Source: CAVOHU01 sp963817885 (GTDB taxonomy: Bacteria; Acidobacteriota; Vicinamibacteria; Vicinamibacterales; JAKQTR01). From it: 64,000 nucleotides of DNA. Both the position numbers and the translations under genes were made by a program. Of the stretch, positions 56,731 through 64,000 are shown one piece after another (the stretch's first letter is position 1; each line of letters begins with the position of its first letter). The DNA lies in assembly GCA_963817885.1 (NCBI GenBank), contig CAWFQE010000005.1:62001-126000 (forward strand), in the 5' to 3' direction. The notes beneath the pieces are model-generated. The model was given only the letters and a program-made list of their open reading frames with translations. It ran no database searches and was not told where the DNA came from.

Positions 56731-56750
56731 ACGTGGACCTGATCTGCTGC

Positions 56751-56936
56751 CTAGGTGACCGTGACGAGATGGCGGACCTTGTGGATCATCCCGCGCATCT
56801 CAGGCGTATCGGGGACCACGATCGTGTGCCGAATCCGGCGCAGCCCCATGCTGCGGACCACCAGCCCCTGCTTCGCATTGAAGCCGATCGTGCTCTTCAC
56901 CAACGTGATCGTCAGTTTCTTCTTCTCGCTCGTCAT
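56751..56936 (-). CDS. rpmD: 50S ribosomal protein L30
   Basis: 61 aa from ATG 56936. Reads KKKLTITLVKSTIGFNAKQ, then VVRSMGLRRIRHTIVVPDTPEMRGMI, the ferredoxin-like L30 pattern of bacterial short form. Between rpsE and rplO as usual. The 38-base gap to rpsE has no obvious feature. Confidence 0.95.
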   Translation of the reverse strand: MTSEKKKLTITLVKSTIGFNAKQGLVVRSMGLRRIRHTIVVPDTPEMRGMIHKVRHLVTVT

Positions 56937-56974
56937 CGTGAGGTGCCTCGTCTCGCGGCCGATCGTCGCGGCCC

Positions 56975-57496
56975 TCAGGCCGAACCCATGTGGAAGTCGG
57001 CGAGGTCCTTGCCGCGCATGCGGGCCACCATGACCGGGTCCTTCAGCTCCATCAGCCCGGTGAAGGTCGCTCGCACGACATTGTGCGGGTTGGCCGATCC
57101 CAGCGACTTGGTCAGCACGTTGGTGACCCCGGCCGACTCCACCACGGCCCGGACCGCGCCGCCGGCGATGATGCCGGTGCCGTCGGGCGCCGGTTTCAGG
57201 AGCACGGCGCCCGCGCCGTACCGCCCGGTCACCGTGTGCGGGATCGTCGTCCCGATGAGCGGCACCCGGATGAGGGACTTCTTGGCCGCCTCGATGCCCT
57301 TCTTGATGGCCGACGGCACCTCGCGGGCCTTGCCCACGCCGAAGCCCACCACGCCGTGGCCGTCGCCCACCACCACCAGGGCGCTGAAGCTCAGGTTCTT
57401 GCCGCCCTTGACGACCTTCGTCACCCGGTTGATGGAGACGACGGTGTCCTTCAGCTCCAGCTGGGAGGCGTCGATCTTTTCGCGCGTTCTGTTCAT
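56975..57496 (-). CDS. rpsE: 30S ribosomal protein S5
   Basis: 173 aa. N-terminal double-stranded-RNA-like domain with DTVVSINRVTKVVKGGKNLSFSALVVVGDGHGVVGFGVGKA across successive strands, and the C-terminal domain with AGGAVRAVVESAGVTNVLTKSLGSANPHNVVRAT. The basic loop VVKGGKN contributes to decoding accuracy. Ends in DFHMGSA. Confidence 0.97.
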   Translation of the reverse strand: MNRTREKIDASQLELKDTVVSINRVTKVVKGGKNLSFSALVVVGDGHGVVGFGVGKAREVPSAIKKGIEAAKKSLIRVPLIGTTIPHTVTGRYGAGAVLLKPAPDGTGIIAGGAVRAVVESAGVTNVLTKSLGSANPHNVVRATFTGLMELKDPVMVARMRGKDLADFHMGSA

Positions 57497-57507
57497 CGCT
57501 TCGGTCC

Positions 57508-57882
57508 CTAGAACTCCAAACCTGCCGCGCGTGCAGCCTCAGCCACCTCGCGCACCCGCCCGTGATAGAGGAACCCGTTGCGGTCGAAGACCACCTGCTT
57601 GATGCCCTTCGCCTGCAGGCGCTCGGCAATGATCCGGCCGATTTGCTTGGCGCCCTTGATGTTGCCCCCGCGAGCCCCGTCGGCAAGGCCACCCGAAACC
57701 GACGGCTCCAGGCTCGAGGCCGCGGCGAGGGTGGTGCCGGCCAAATCGTCCACGGCCTGCACGTAGATGTGCGCGATGCTGCGGAACACGGTCAGGCGCG
57801 GCCGCGCGGCGGTCCCCTGGACGCGCTTGCGGATCCGCATCTTGATGCGGTCCCGGCGATCTTCCTTGGTTTTGATCTTCAT
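57508..57882 (-). CDS. rplR: 50S ribosomal protein L18
   Basis: 124 aa. Binds 5S rRNA in the central protuberance. RRDRIKMRIRKRVQGTAARPRLTVFRS, HIYVQAVDDLAGTTLAAASS, and the C-terminal VVFDRNGFLYHGRVREVAEAARAAGLEF match the family. The gap to rpsE is 11 bases. Confidence 0.97.
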   Translation of the reverse strand: MKIKTKEDRRDRIKMRIRKRVQGTAARPRLTVFRSIAHIYVQAVDDLAGTTLAAASSLEPSVSGGLADGARGGNIKGAKQIGRIIAERLQAKGIKQVVFDRNGFLYHGRVREVAEAARAAGLEF

Positions 57883-57896
57883 GGCTGCCTCGCCGC

Positions 57897-58436
57897 CTAC
57901 GCTCCGGTCTTGCCGACCTTCTTCTTGAGCACTTCGCCCGTGTAACGGACGCCCTTCTGCTTGTACGGGTCGGGCTTGCGGAACGCGCGAATGTTGGCTG
58001 CCACCTGTCCCACGAGCTGGCGATCGGCGCCGGTCACGGTCAGGTGCGTGTTCTTGTTATCGACGGCGATCTCGATCCCCGGCGGAATCTCGAGCACGAT
58101 CGGGTGCGAAAAGCCCAGGGCGAAGGTGATCACGCGGCCCTTGAGCTCGGCCTTGTAGCCGATGCCCACGATGTCGAGCTCGCGCTTGAAGCCGTTGGTC
58201 ACGCCCTCGACGGCGTTGGCCACCAGGCTGCGGGCCAGGCCGTGGAACTTGCCCAGGCCCGGATCGGCGGTGTCGGTCACCGCGCGCAACTCGGCGTCGG
58301 CCTGCGTGAAGTGGATGCCGGGCGGGATGGGCTGGCGCAGCTTGCCCTTGGGGCCCTGGACATCGACGACCCGGCCGTCGATCTTGACGGCCACGCCCTT
58401 CGGGATCGGAATCGGTTTCTTGCCAATACGGGACAT
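57897..58436 (-). CDS. rplF: 50S ribosomal protein L6
   Basis: 179 aa with two homologous domains. Begins MSRIGKKPIPIPKGVAVKI; VQGPKGKLRQPIP is in domain one, and VTGADRQLVGQVAANIRAFRKPDPYKQKGVRYTGE in domain two forms the conserved signature near the sarcin-ricin loop. Follows rpsH by 27 bases. Confidence 0.97.
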   Translation of the reverse strand: MSRIGKKPIPIPKGVAVKIDGRVVDVQGPKGKLRQPIPPGIHFTQADAELRAVTDTADPGLGKFHGLARSLVANAVEGVTNGFKRELDIVGIGYKAELKGRVITFALGFSHPIVLEIPPGIEIAVDNKNTHLTVTGADRQLVGQVAANIRAFRKPDPYKQKGVRYTGEVLKKKVGKTGA

Positions 58437-58463
58437 GGGCGTAATCCTAAGGTCTATCGAACG

Positions 58464-58877
58464 CTACCAGATGTTGCAGAGCACTTCGCCGCCGACGCCG
58501 GTCTTGACGGCCTCGCGGCCCGTCATGACGCCGCGCGAGGTGGTCAGGATGCTGGTCCCGAGCCCGCCGAGCACCGGCGGCACCTGGTCGCGGCTGAAGT
58601 ACACGCGGCGCCCGGGGCGGCTGATGCGCTCGATGCCGCTGATCACGCGCTCGCCGTGGGGGCCGTACTTCAGGAAGATCCGGATCGCCTTCTGCGGCGA
58701 CGGCGCGCCGGCGGGCGTCTGGTCTTCGATGGTCTTGAACCCCTGGATGTAGCCCTCATCCTGGAGGATCCGCGCGATCTCGGCCTTCAGTGTGCTGGCC
58801 GGAACGTCCACACGCGCGTGCTTCGCCTGCACGGCGTTGCGGATGCGCGTGAGCATGTCAGCAATCGGATCGGTCAT
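58464..58877 (-). CDS. rpsH: 30S ribosomal protein S8
   Basis: 137 aa. MTDPIADMLTRIRNAVQAKHARVDVPAS opening, central LKYGPHGERVISGIERISRPGRRVY and the C-terminal GTSILTTSRGVMTGREA motif for binding 16S helix 21. In E. coli S8 represses the spc operon at rplE; no copy of that RNA site was looked for here. Confidence 0.97.
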   Translation of the reverse strand: MTDPIADMLTRIRNAVQAKHARVDVPASTLKAEIARILQDEGYIQGFKTIEDQTPAGAPSPQKAIRIFLKYGPHGERVISGIERISRPGRRVYFSRDQVPPVLGGLGTSILTTSRGVMTGREAVKTGVGGEVLCNIW

Positions 58878-58965
58878 GGCTTCTCAACCTGGTCGTGCTA
58901 TCAGCCTGGAATCGTATCGCGTCGCGCCCGGGAGTCCCCCCGGGGCGAACCCGACGTGGTCCTGG

Positions 58966-59151
58966 CTACCAACTGCTCTTGATGACGCCGGCGATATCGC
59001 CCTGCAGCGCCAGCTTCCGGAAACAGAGACGGCAGAGCGCGAACTTCCGGATGTAGGCCCGCGGTCGCCCGCAGAGCTTGCACCGGTTGCGGCCTCGAAT
59101 CTTGAACTTCTGAGGCTTCGCTTCTTTGGCTTTCTTCGCGGTGGTGGCCAT
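58966..59151 (-). CDS. rpsN: 30S ribosomal protein S14, zinc-binding short form
   Basis: 61 aa from ATG 59151. The CKLCGRPRAYIRKFALCRLCFRKLA stretch contains the CxxC pairs that bind zinc, and the protein ends GVIKSSW, as in the short S14Z type. A Lys/Ala-rich N-terminal run precedes the core. An 88-base gap follows before rpsH. Confidence 0.96.
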   Translation of the reverse strand: MATTAKKAKEAKPQKFKIRGRNRCKLCGRPRAYIRKFALCRLCFRKLALQGDIAGVIKSSW

Positions 59152-59156
59152 ACTTG

Positions 59157-59699
59157 TCAGCTCGTGCGGAACGGCATGCCGATCAGCTGCAGCAAGCGTC
59201 GCGCCTCCTGGTCGGTCCTTGCCGTCGTGCAGACCGACACGTTCATGCCCCGCGCCTTGTCGACGCGCATGTAGTCGATTTCCTGGAAGATCAGCTGGTC
59301 GCGCAGCCCCAGCGTGTAATTGCCGCGCCCGTCGAACCCTTTCGGCGACACGCCCTTGAAGTCGCGCACGCGCGGCAGGGCGATGGCGATCAGGCGGTCG
59401 AGGAACTCCCACATGCGTTCCCCGCGCAGCGTCACCATGGCCCCGATGGGCATGCCCTTGCGCAGCTTGAACTGCGCGATGGACTTGCGGGCCCGCGTGA
59501 TCACGGCGTGCTGGCCGGTGATTCGCGAGAGCTCGTCGGAGGCGGTGTCGGTGATCTTCACGTTCTGGGTCGCTTCGCCCAGGCCCATGTTGACCACGAT
59601 CTTGCTGACCCGCGGCACGGCCATCACGTTGGTGTAGCCGAGCTCCTTGGTCAGGGCCGGCACGACTTCCTGCTGGTACCGTTCCTTCAACCGGCTCAT
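59157..59699 (-). CDS. rplE: 50S ribosomal protein L5
   Basis: 180 aa from ATG 59699, which overlaps the rplX stop (ATGA). SRLKERYQQEVVPAL, PRVSKIVVNMGLGEA, ITGQHAVITRARKSIAQFKLRKGMPIG and DFKGVSPKGFDGRGNYTLGLRDQLIFQEI identify it. Carries 5S rRNA with L18 and contacts P-site tRNA. Confidence 0.97.
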   Translation of the reverse strand: MSRLKERYQQEVVPALTKELGYTNVMAVPRVSKIVVNMGLGEATQNVKITDTASDELSRITGQHAVITRARKSIAQFKLRKGMPIGAMVTLRGERMWEFLDRLIAIALPRVRDFKGVSPKGFDGRGNYTLGLRDQLIFQEIDYMRVDKARGMNVSVCTTARTDQEARRLLQLIGMPFRTS

Positions 59700-60028
59700 T
59701 TGTCGACCACTCCCTCGCACTTCCGGCAGATCCGGACCTTGCGGCCGTCGCCGAGCACCCGGTGCCCGACCCGCGTTTGCTTGCCGCACTCCGGGCACAG
59801 CAGCTGGACGTTGGAGGCGGCCAGAGGCGCCTCGCGCTTCATGATCCCGCCCTTGACGTTCTTGCCGGGGTTGGGGCGCGTGTGCCGGCTGATGAAGTTC
59901 GCGCCTTCGACGACCAGGCGGTTCTTCACGGGATGGACCTTCAGCACCCGGCCTTTCTTGCCGCGGTCCTTCCCCGCCGTGACGATCACGCTGTCATTGC
60001 GGCGGATGAGTGTCTGCAGACGTGACAT
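59696..60028 (-). CDS. rplX: 50S ribosomal protein L24
   Basis: 110 aa. KOW motif RNDSVIVTAGKDRGKKGRVLKVHP near the N-terminus, then VEGANFISRHTRPNPGKNVKGGI. The C-terminal half has CPECGKQTRVGHRV and ICRKCEG, two CxxC pairs that suggest a zinc knuckle. Assembly initiator of the 50S. Four bases from rplN. Confidence 0.96.
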   Translation of the reverse strand: MSRLQTLIRRNDSVIVTAGKDRGKKGRVLKVHPVKNRLVVEGANFISRHTRPNPGKNVKGGIMKREAPLAASNVQLLCPECGKQTRVGHRVLGDGRKVRICRKCEGVVDK

Positions 60029-60032
60029 GGCG

Positions 60033-60401
60033 CTAAATCACCTCGGGCGCGAGCGAAATAATCTTCATGAACTTGCGCTCGCGCAGCTCGCGGGCCACCG
60101 GGCCGAACACGCGCGTCCCGATGGGCTCGTTCTGGTCGTTCACCAGCACCGCCGCGTTCCGATCGAACCGAATGTAACTGCCGTCCTTGCGTCGCTGCTC
60201 CTTGCGCGTGCGCACGATGACGGCCTTGACGACCTGCCCCTTCTTGACGGTTCCGTCCGGCGTCGCTTCTTTCACCGACGCCGTGATGATGTCCCCGAGC
60301 CGCGCGTACCGCCCTGTGGACCCGCCGATGGGGTTGATCATGGCAATCTTGCGCGCCCCCGAGTTATCGGCGACGTCGAGGATCGACCGCATTTGAACCA
60401 T
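60033..60401 (-). CDS. rplN: 50S ribosomal protein L14
   Basis: 122 aa. Five-stranded barrel protein: MVQMRSILDVADNSGARKIAMI, VKEATPDGTVKKGQVVKAVIVRT, DGSYIRFDRNAAVLVNDQ and GTRVFGPVARELRERKFMKIISLAPEVI in order. Binds 23S rRNA and bridges to 16S helix 14. Length and termini are canonical. Confidence 0.97.
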   Translation of the reverse strand: MVQMRSILDVADNSGARKIAMINPIGGSTGRYARLGDIITASVKEATPDGTVKKGQVVKAVIVRTRKEQRRKDGSYIRFDRNAAVLVNDQNEPIGTRVFGPVARELRERKFMKIISLAPEVI

Positions 60402-60425
60402 GGCCCGCTCCTTCTGCTTTCTCTA

Positions 60426-60725
60426 CTACCGCCCGCTCGCGGGCTTGCTCACGTCGCCGGACACAGGCGCCGTCGACCCATTGGCCTGCTGCACGATGCG
60501 CGTGATGGCCCACCGTTTCCGCCGGCTGAGCGGCCGGCTCTCCACGATGACCACCGTGTCGCCCGTGTGGCTCTGATTCGTCTCGTCGTGCGCCATGAAG
60601 CGCGACGTCAGGCGGTGAATCTTCCCGTACATCGCGTGCCGCACCTGGCGCTCGACGGTCACCACGCGGCTCTTGGCCATCTTGTCGCTGACGACGACGC
60701 CGGTCACTTCTCGGTTCGCTGCCAT
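60426..60725 (-). CDS. rpsQ: 30S ribosomal protein S17
   Basis: 99 aa. OB-fold protein: REVTGVVVSDKMAKSRVVTVERQVRHAMYGKIHR, followed by SRFMAHDETNQSHTGDTVVIVESRPLSRRKRWAITRIVQ. A short Ser/Pro-rich C-terminal tail is extra. Lies 67 bases after rpmC. Confidence 0.96.
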   Translation of the reverse strand: MAANREVTGVVVSDKMAKSRVVTVERQVRHAMYGKIHRLTSRFMAHDETNQSHTGDTVVIVESRPLSRRKRWAITRIVQQANGSTAPVSGDVSKPASGR

Positions 60726-60792
60726 ACGTTACTCGCTTGCCTCGCCCAGTAAGTCTGACGGGCCTGCTCGGGGGCCCGGGTGTCGGACGGCC

Positions 60793-61002
60793 TTACGCCG
60801 CCGGCCCGCTCCCCGCCTGTTCCTTCTCCCGCAGAATCGTCTTCAGCCGCGCCAGATCGCGCTTGAGGTCGCGGATCTTGTGGCCCGCCTCGCTCTGCCC
60901 CATCGCCGTCTGGATCCGCAGACGGAACAGCTGGTCCTGCAGGTCGATGGCCCGGCCGCGAAGATCGTCGGCGCTGAACTCCCGGATTTCCTGCGCCTTC
61001 AT
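60793..61002 (-). CDS. rpmC: 50S ribosomal protein L29
   Basis: 69 aa from ATG 61002, which overlaps the rplP stop. Two-helix protein: MKAQEIREFSADDLRGRAI, DQLFRLRIQTAMGQSEAGHKIRDLKRDLARLKTILREK. Located near the peptide exit tunnel, where it helps dock trigger factor and SRP. Confidence 0.95.
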   Translation of the reverse strand: MKAQEIREFSADDLRGRAIDLQDQLFRLRIQTAMGQSEAGHKIRDLKRDLARLKTILREKEQAGSGPAA

Positions 61003-61424
61003 CACACCCTCTCCTCGGCGAACCGCGCCGCAAACCGCGTCTTGATCGGCAGCTTGGCCGCCGCCAGCGTCATCGCCTTCCGCGCCTCGGCCTGCGTCAC
61101 CCCTTCCATCTCGAAGAGGATCTTGCCCGGGCGGACCACGGCGACCCAGAACTCGGGGGCGCCCTTCCCCTTGCCCATGCGCGTTTCCTGCGGCTTCTTG
61201 GTCACCGGCTTGTCCGGGAACACCCGGACCCAGATCTTGCCGCCGCGCTTGATGAACCGCGTCATCGCCACGCGGGCCGCCTCGATCTGCCGTGCCGACA
61301 TCCAGCAGGGCTCCAGCGCCTTCAGCCCGTAGTCCCCGAACGACACGTCCGAGCCGCGCCACGCCTTGCCGCACATGCGGCCGCGCTGCTGCTTCCGGAA
61401 CTTGACCTTCTTCGGCATCAACAT
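61002..61424 (-). CDS. rplP: 50S ribosomal protein L16
   Basis: 140 aa. MLMPKKVKFRKQQRGRMCGKA is the canonical start; EARRVA-type segment QIEAARVAMTRFIKRGGKIWVRVFPDKPVTKKPQETRMGKGKG is the conserved loop near the A site. A 118-base repeat-filled gap separates it from rpsC upstream, unusual for this normally compact pair. Confidence 0.97.
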   Translation of the reverse strand: MLMPKKVKFRKQQRGRMCGKAWRGSDVSFGDYGLKALEPCWMSARQIEAARVAMTRFIKRGGKIWVRVFPDKPVTKKPQETRMGKGKGAPEFWVAVVRPGKILFEMEGVTQAEARKAMTLAAAKLPIKTRFAARFAEERV

Positions 61425-61444
61425 GACGTCATCCCTGTCTTCAC

Positions 61445-61523
61445 GGCTCAGGGCTTGGGGCTTGGGGCTTGGGGCTCTTACGCCTCAAGCCTCAAGCCTC
61501 AAGCCTCAAGCCTCAAGCCTCAA
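61445..61523. repeat. Heptad repeat hairpin between rpsC and rplP
   Basis: 61445-61477 holds four GGCTTGG-type units; 61482-61523 holds six perfect GCCTCAA copies. The two arms are complementary except for about one position in seven, so the intercistronic RNA can form a long hairpin with a very short loop (61478-61481). Confidence 0.9.
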
Positions 61524-61542
61524 GGCGCAAGCCGCAACAGCC

Positions 61543-62223
61543 CTACACCCGTGCCGGCCGCCGTGGCGCCCGGTACTCCTCTTCGCGGCCGGTCCGCGGC
61601 GTCAGGCGCTCGCCCTTGTAGAGCCACACCTTGACGCCGATCAGCCCGTAAGTCGTGTGCGCCTCGGCCTGCCCGTAGTCGATGTCGGCCCGCAACGTCT
61701 GCAGCGGCAGCTGCCCGTGGAGGTACCACTCCGACCGGGCGATCTCCGCGCCGTTCAGGCGGCCCGACACGCGCACCTTGATCCCCCGCGCGCCGAAACG
61801 CAGGGCCGATTCGACCGCCTTCCGCATGGCCCGCCGGAACGCCACGCGCTTCTCGAGCTGCATCGCCACCGACTCGGAGATCAGCTGAGCATCGAGCTCG
61901 GGCTTCTGGATCTCCTGGATGTTGATGAACACCTCGCGGCTGGTCTTCTTCTGGATCTCCTGCTTCAGCTTGTCGACCTCCGTGCCCTTGCGCCCGATGA
62001 TGATGCCGGGACGCGAGGTATGGATGTCGATCTTCAGCTTGTTGGCCGCGCGCTCGATCTCGATCTTCGAGACGCCGGCGTGCTGGAAGCGCGCCTTGAG
62101 CGTCCCGCGCAGCGCGAGATCCTCGTGCAGGAGCTTGACGTAGTCGCGATCGGCATACCATCGCGACCGCCAGGTCTTGTTGAACCCCAGCCGGAATCCG
62201 TACGGGTGAACCTTCTGACCCAC
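61543..62223 (-). CDS. rpsC: 30S ribosomal protein S3
   Basis: 226 aa from GTG 62223, the codon before the universally conserved GQKVHPYGFRLG. The KH domain has RPGIIIGRKGTEVDKLKQEI; the C-terminal domain has GARGIKVRVSGRLNGAEIARSEWYLHGQLPLQTLRADIDYG. Lines the mRNA entry tunnel. Starts 11 bases after rplV. Confidence 0.97.
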   Translation of the reverse strand: MGQKVHPYGFRLGFNKTWRSRWYADRDYVKLLHEDLALRGTLKARFQHAGVSKIEIERAANKLKIDIHTSRPGIIIGRKGTEVDKLKQEIQKKTSREVFINIQEIQKPELDAQLISESVAMQLEKRVAFRRAMRKAVESALRFGARGIKVRVSGRLNGAEIARSEWYLHGQLPLQTLRADIDYGQAEAHTTYGLIGVKVWLYKGERLTPRTGREEEYRAPRRPARV

Positions 62224-62234
62224 GTCTGCAGCTC

Positions 62235-62720
62235 CTAGTCTTGCGCGGCGGCCGTCGCGCCGCCGGTCTTCGTCGTGGTCGTCTTCCGCGTCCGCGCGGG
62301 CTTCGCCGCGTCCGCAGCCTTTGCCGCCTTCACCCGCGCCCCGCGCGCCTTGGTCTTGTCCGAGACCGGCGCGTGTTCGGGGAGCTCCGCCACCGAGACC
62401 GTCAGGTGCGCCGTGCGCTTCACCACGCGATAGGCCCGTCCCATCGGGGCCGGACGCACGCGCTTGGCCGACGGCCCCTGGTCGGCGTAGCACGCCGACA
62501 CCGCCAGCCGATCCACGTCCCCACTGAAGCCCGGCTTCTGCTGGGCGTTGGCGATGGCCGACCGCAGCACCTTCTCGATGTCGCGCGCCACGCGCTTGGG
62601 CGTGAACTGGAGCGTCGCCAGCGCCTGGTTGACGCCGCGGCCCCGGATCAGTTCCATGACGAGCCCGGCCTTCTGGGCCGAGGTACGGATGTAACGGGCC
62701 GTCGCACGCGCTTCGATCAT
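62235..62720 (-). CDS. rplV: 50S ribosomal protein L22 with C-terminal extension
   Basis: 161 aa against the usual 110. ARATARYIRTSAQKAGLVMELIRGRGVNQAL and the tunnel-lining hairpin near VRPAPMGRAYRVVKRTAHLTVSV are canonical; the last 45 residues are Lys/Ala/Thr-rich. ATG 62720 overlaps the rpsS stop (ATGA). Confidence 0.97.
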   Translation of the reverse strand: MIEARATARYIRTSAQKAGLVMELIRGRGVNQALATLQFTPKRVARDIEKVLRSAIANAQQKPGFSGDVDRLAVSACYADQGPSAKRVRPAPMGRAYRVVKRTAHLTVSVAELPEHAPVSDKTKARGARVKAAKAADAAKPARTRKTTTTKTGGATAAAQD

Positions 62721-63064
62721 GACTGGCCCCCGGCAGGCTTGGCTGTCGAGGTACCGCCGGCCCCGGGGGCCGGAGCGGCCGCGGCAACCTGCGCAGCTTT
62801 CTCGGTCTTGCTGGTGTGTCCCTTGAACGAGCGGGTCGGCGCGAACTCGCCGAGCTTGTGCCCGACCATGTTCTCCGTGACGTACACCGGGATGAACTTC
62901 TTCCCGTTGTGCACCGCCAGGGTGTGGCCGAGCATCTCGGGCACCACCGTGGACCGGCGCGACCACGTCCGGATGACTTTCTTCTCGCCAACCCGGTTCA
63001 TCGACTCCACCTTCTCGAGCAGGGGCGTGTCGACGAACGGGCCTTTTTTCAGCGATCTGCTCAT
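62717..63064 (-). CDS. rpsS: 30S ribosomal protein S19
   Basis: 115 aa. MSRSLKKGPFVDTPLLEKVE, IRTWSRRSTVVPEMLGHTLAVHNGKKFIPVYVTENMVGHKLGEFAPTR across the core. About 25 Ala/Pro/Gly-rich residues extend beyond the normal end (about 92 aa). Head protein near the A-site tRNA elbow. Confidence 0.97.
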   Translation of the reverse strand: MSRSLKKGPFVDTPLLEKVESMNRVGEKKVIRTWSRRSTVVPEMLGHTLAVHNGKKFIPVYVTENMVGHKLGEFAPTRSFKGHTSKTEKAAQVAAAAPAPGAGGTSTAKPAGGQS

Positions 63065-63089
63065 AACGGAACCTTCGGTCTGCTGCTGC

Positions 63090-63914
<825 letters not shown>

Positions 63915-63930
63915 CTTCGGATCCCCTGCC

Positions 63931-64000
63931 TTACGCGCCTTCGAGGAATTCCGGCATCTTCTCGCCGTCTCGCAGCCGGACGTACGCCTTCTTCCAGTCC
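63931..64000 (-). CDS. rplW: 50S ribosomal protein L23 (C-terminal fragment, cut by window end)
   Basis: The minus-strand frame ending at TAA 63931 reads DWKKAYVRLRDGEKMPEFLEG before the window edge, matching the end of L23 (KKAYVxLxxGxxIxFFEG). Its place before rplB supports this. Only about 22 residues are visible. Confidence 0.85.
   Translation of the reverse strand, partial: DWKKAYVRLRDGEKMPEFLEGA

Noticed and set aside
61482..61523. Six perfect short tandem copies that might suggest a CRISPR-like array
   Set aside because: Units are 7 nt with no spacers and no cas genes nearby; they are a simple tandem repeat of the heptad family.

Overview
The window is high-G+C bacterial chromosome, densely packed with housekeeping genes and one type IV pilus locus. 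No rRNA or tRNA gene, phage, IS or CRISPR array was seen. The features that suggest an acidobacterium, probably of the Vicinamibacteria group, are the Myxococcus/Geobacter-like pil order, an archaeal/eukaryote-type prolyl-tRNA synthetase, a VKOR-DsbA fusion, two-cysteine pilins and degenerate 7-nt repeats between genes. This placement is an inference from gene content; no database search was possible.

Layout. (1) 1-7678, plus strand: 3' end of the nusA-infB operon (infB partial, a DUF503 gene, rbfA, nrnA, truB, rpsO, pnp), covering translation initiation, ribosome maturation, tRNA modification and RNA turnover. (2) 7.8-22 kb: envelope and housekeeping genes: cupredoxin-like protein, M48 protease, DUF4097 lipoprotein, smc, S41 protease, tatA-tatC, a HEAT-repeat protein, proS, aroB and a coiled-coil exported protein. 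(3) 22.1-39 kb, minus strand: pilus locus. Read in transcription order it is pilB-pilT-pilC-pilS-pilR-pilA-second pilin-VKOR/DsbA-ABC ATPase-ABC permease-TPR protein-pilD-(kinase relic)-PilV/W/X-like minor pilins. The pilA promoter is a textbook sigma-54 -24/-12 element, and the two-component pair expected to drive it is encoded just upstream. pilB has a strong sigma-70 promoter so close to the ATG that the mRNA should be nearly leaderless. (4) 39.4-44.1 kb, plus: YIP1-family protein, HlyD/MacA-like adaptor and two MacB-like permeases, with no ATPase gene. (5) 44.1-50.1 kb: a four-helix-bundle gene between inverted repeats, an EF-G-like GTPase, a large membrane alkaline-phosphatase-superfamily protein with a small TPR partner, and a complex repeat region with a terminator. 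(6) 50.1-64 kb, minus: the S10-spc-alpha ribosomal supercluster from rplW (cut by the window end) to rplQ, including secY, map, infA and rpoA.

The least explained signal is a dispersed family of degenerate 7-nt repeats (consensus AGCC plus three variable bases, on either strand). It flanks the four-helix-bundle gene in inverted orientation, and it interrupts the ribosomal operon at rplP-rpsC, rpoA-rplQ and after rplQ, where it can fold into hairpins. A second point of interest is the VKOR-DsbA fusion directly behind two pilin genes that each encode exactly two conserved cysteines. Coordinates and open frames are read directly from the sequence. Functions rest on recognised motifs and gene order.
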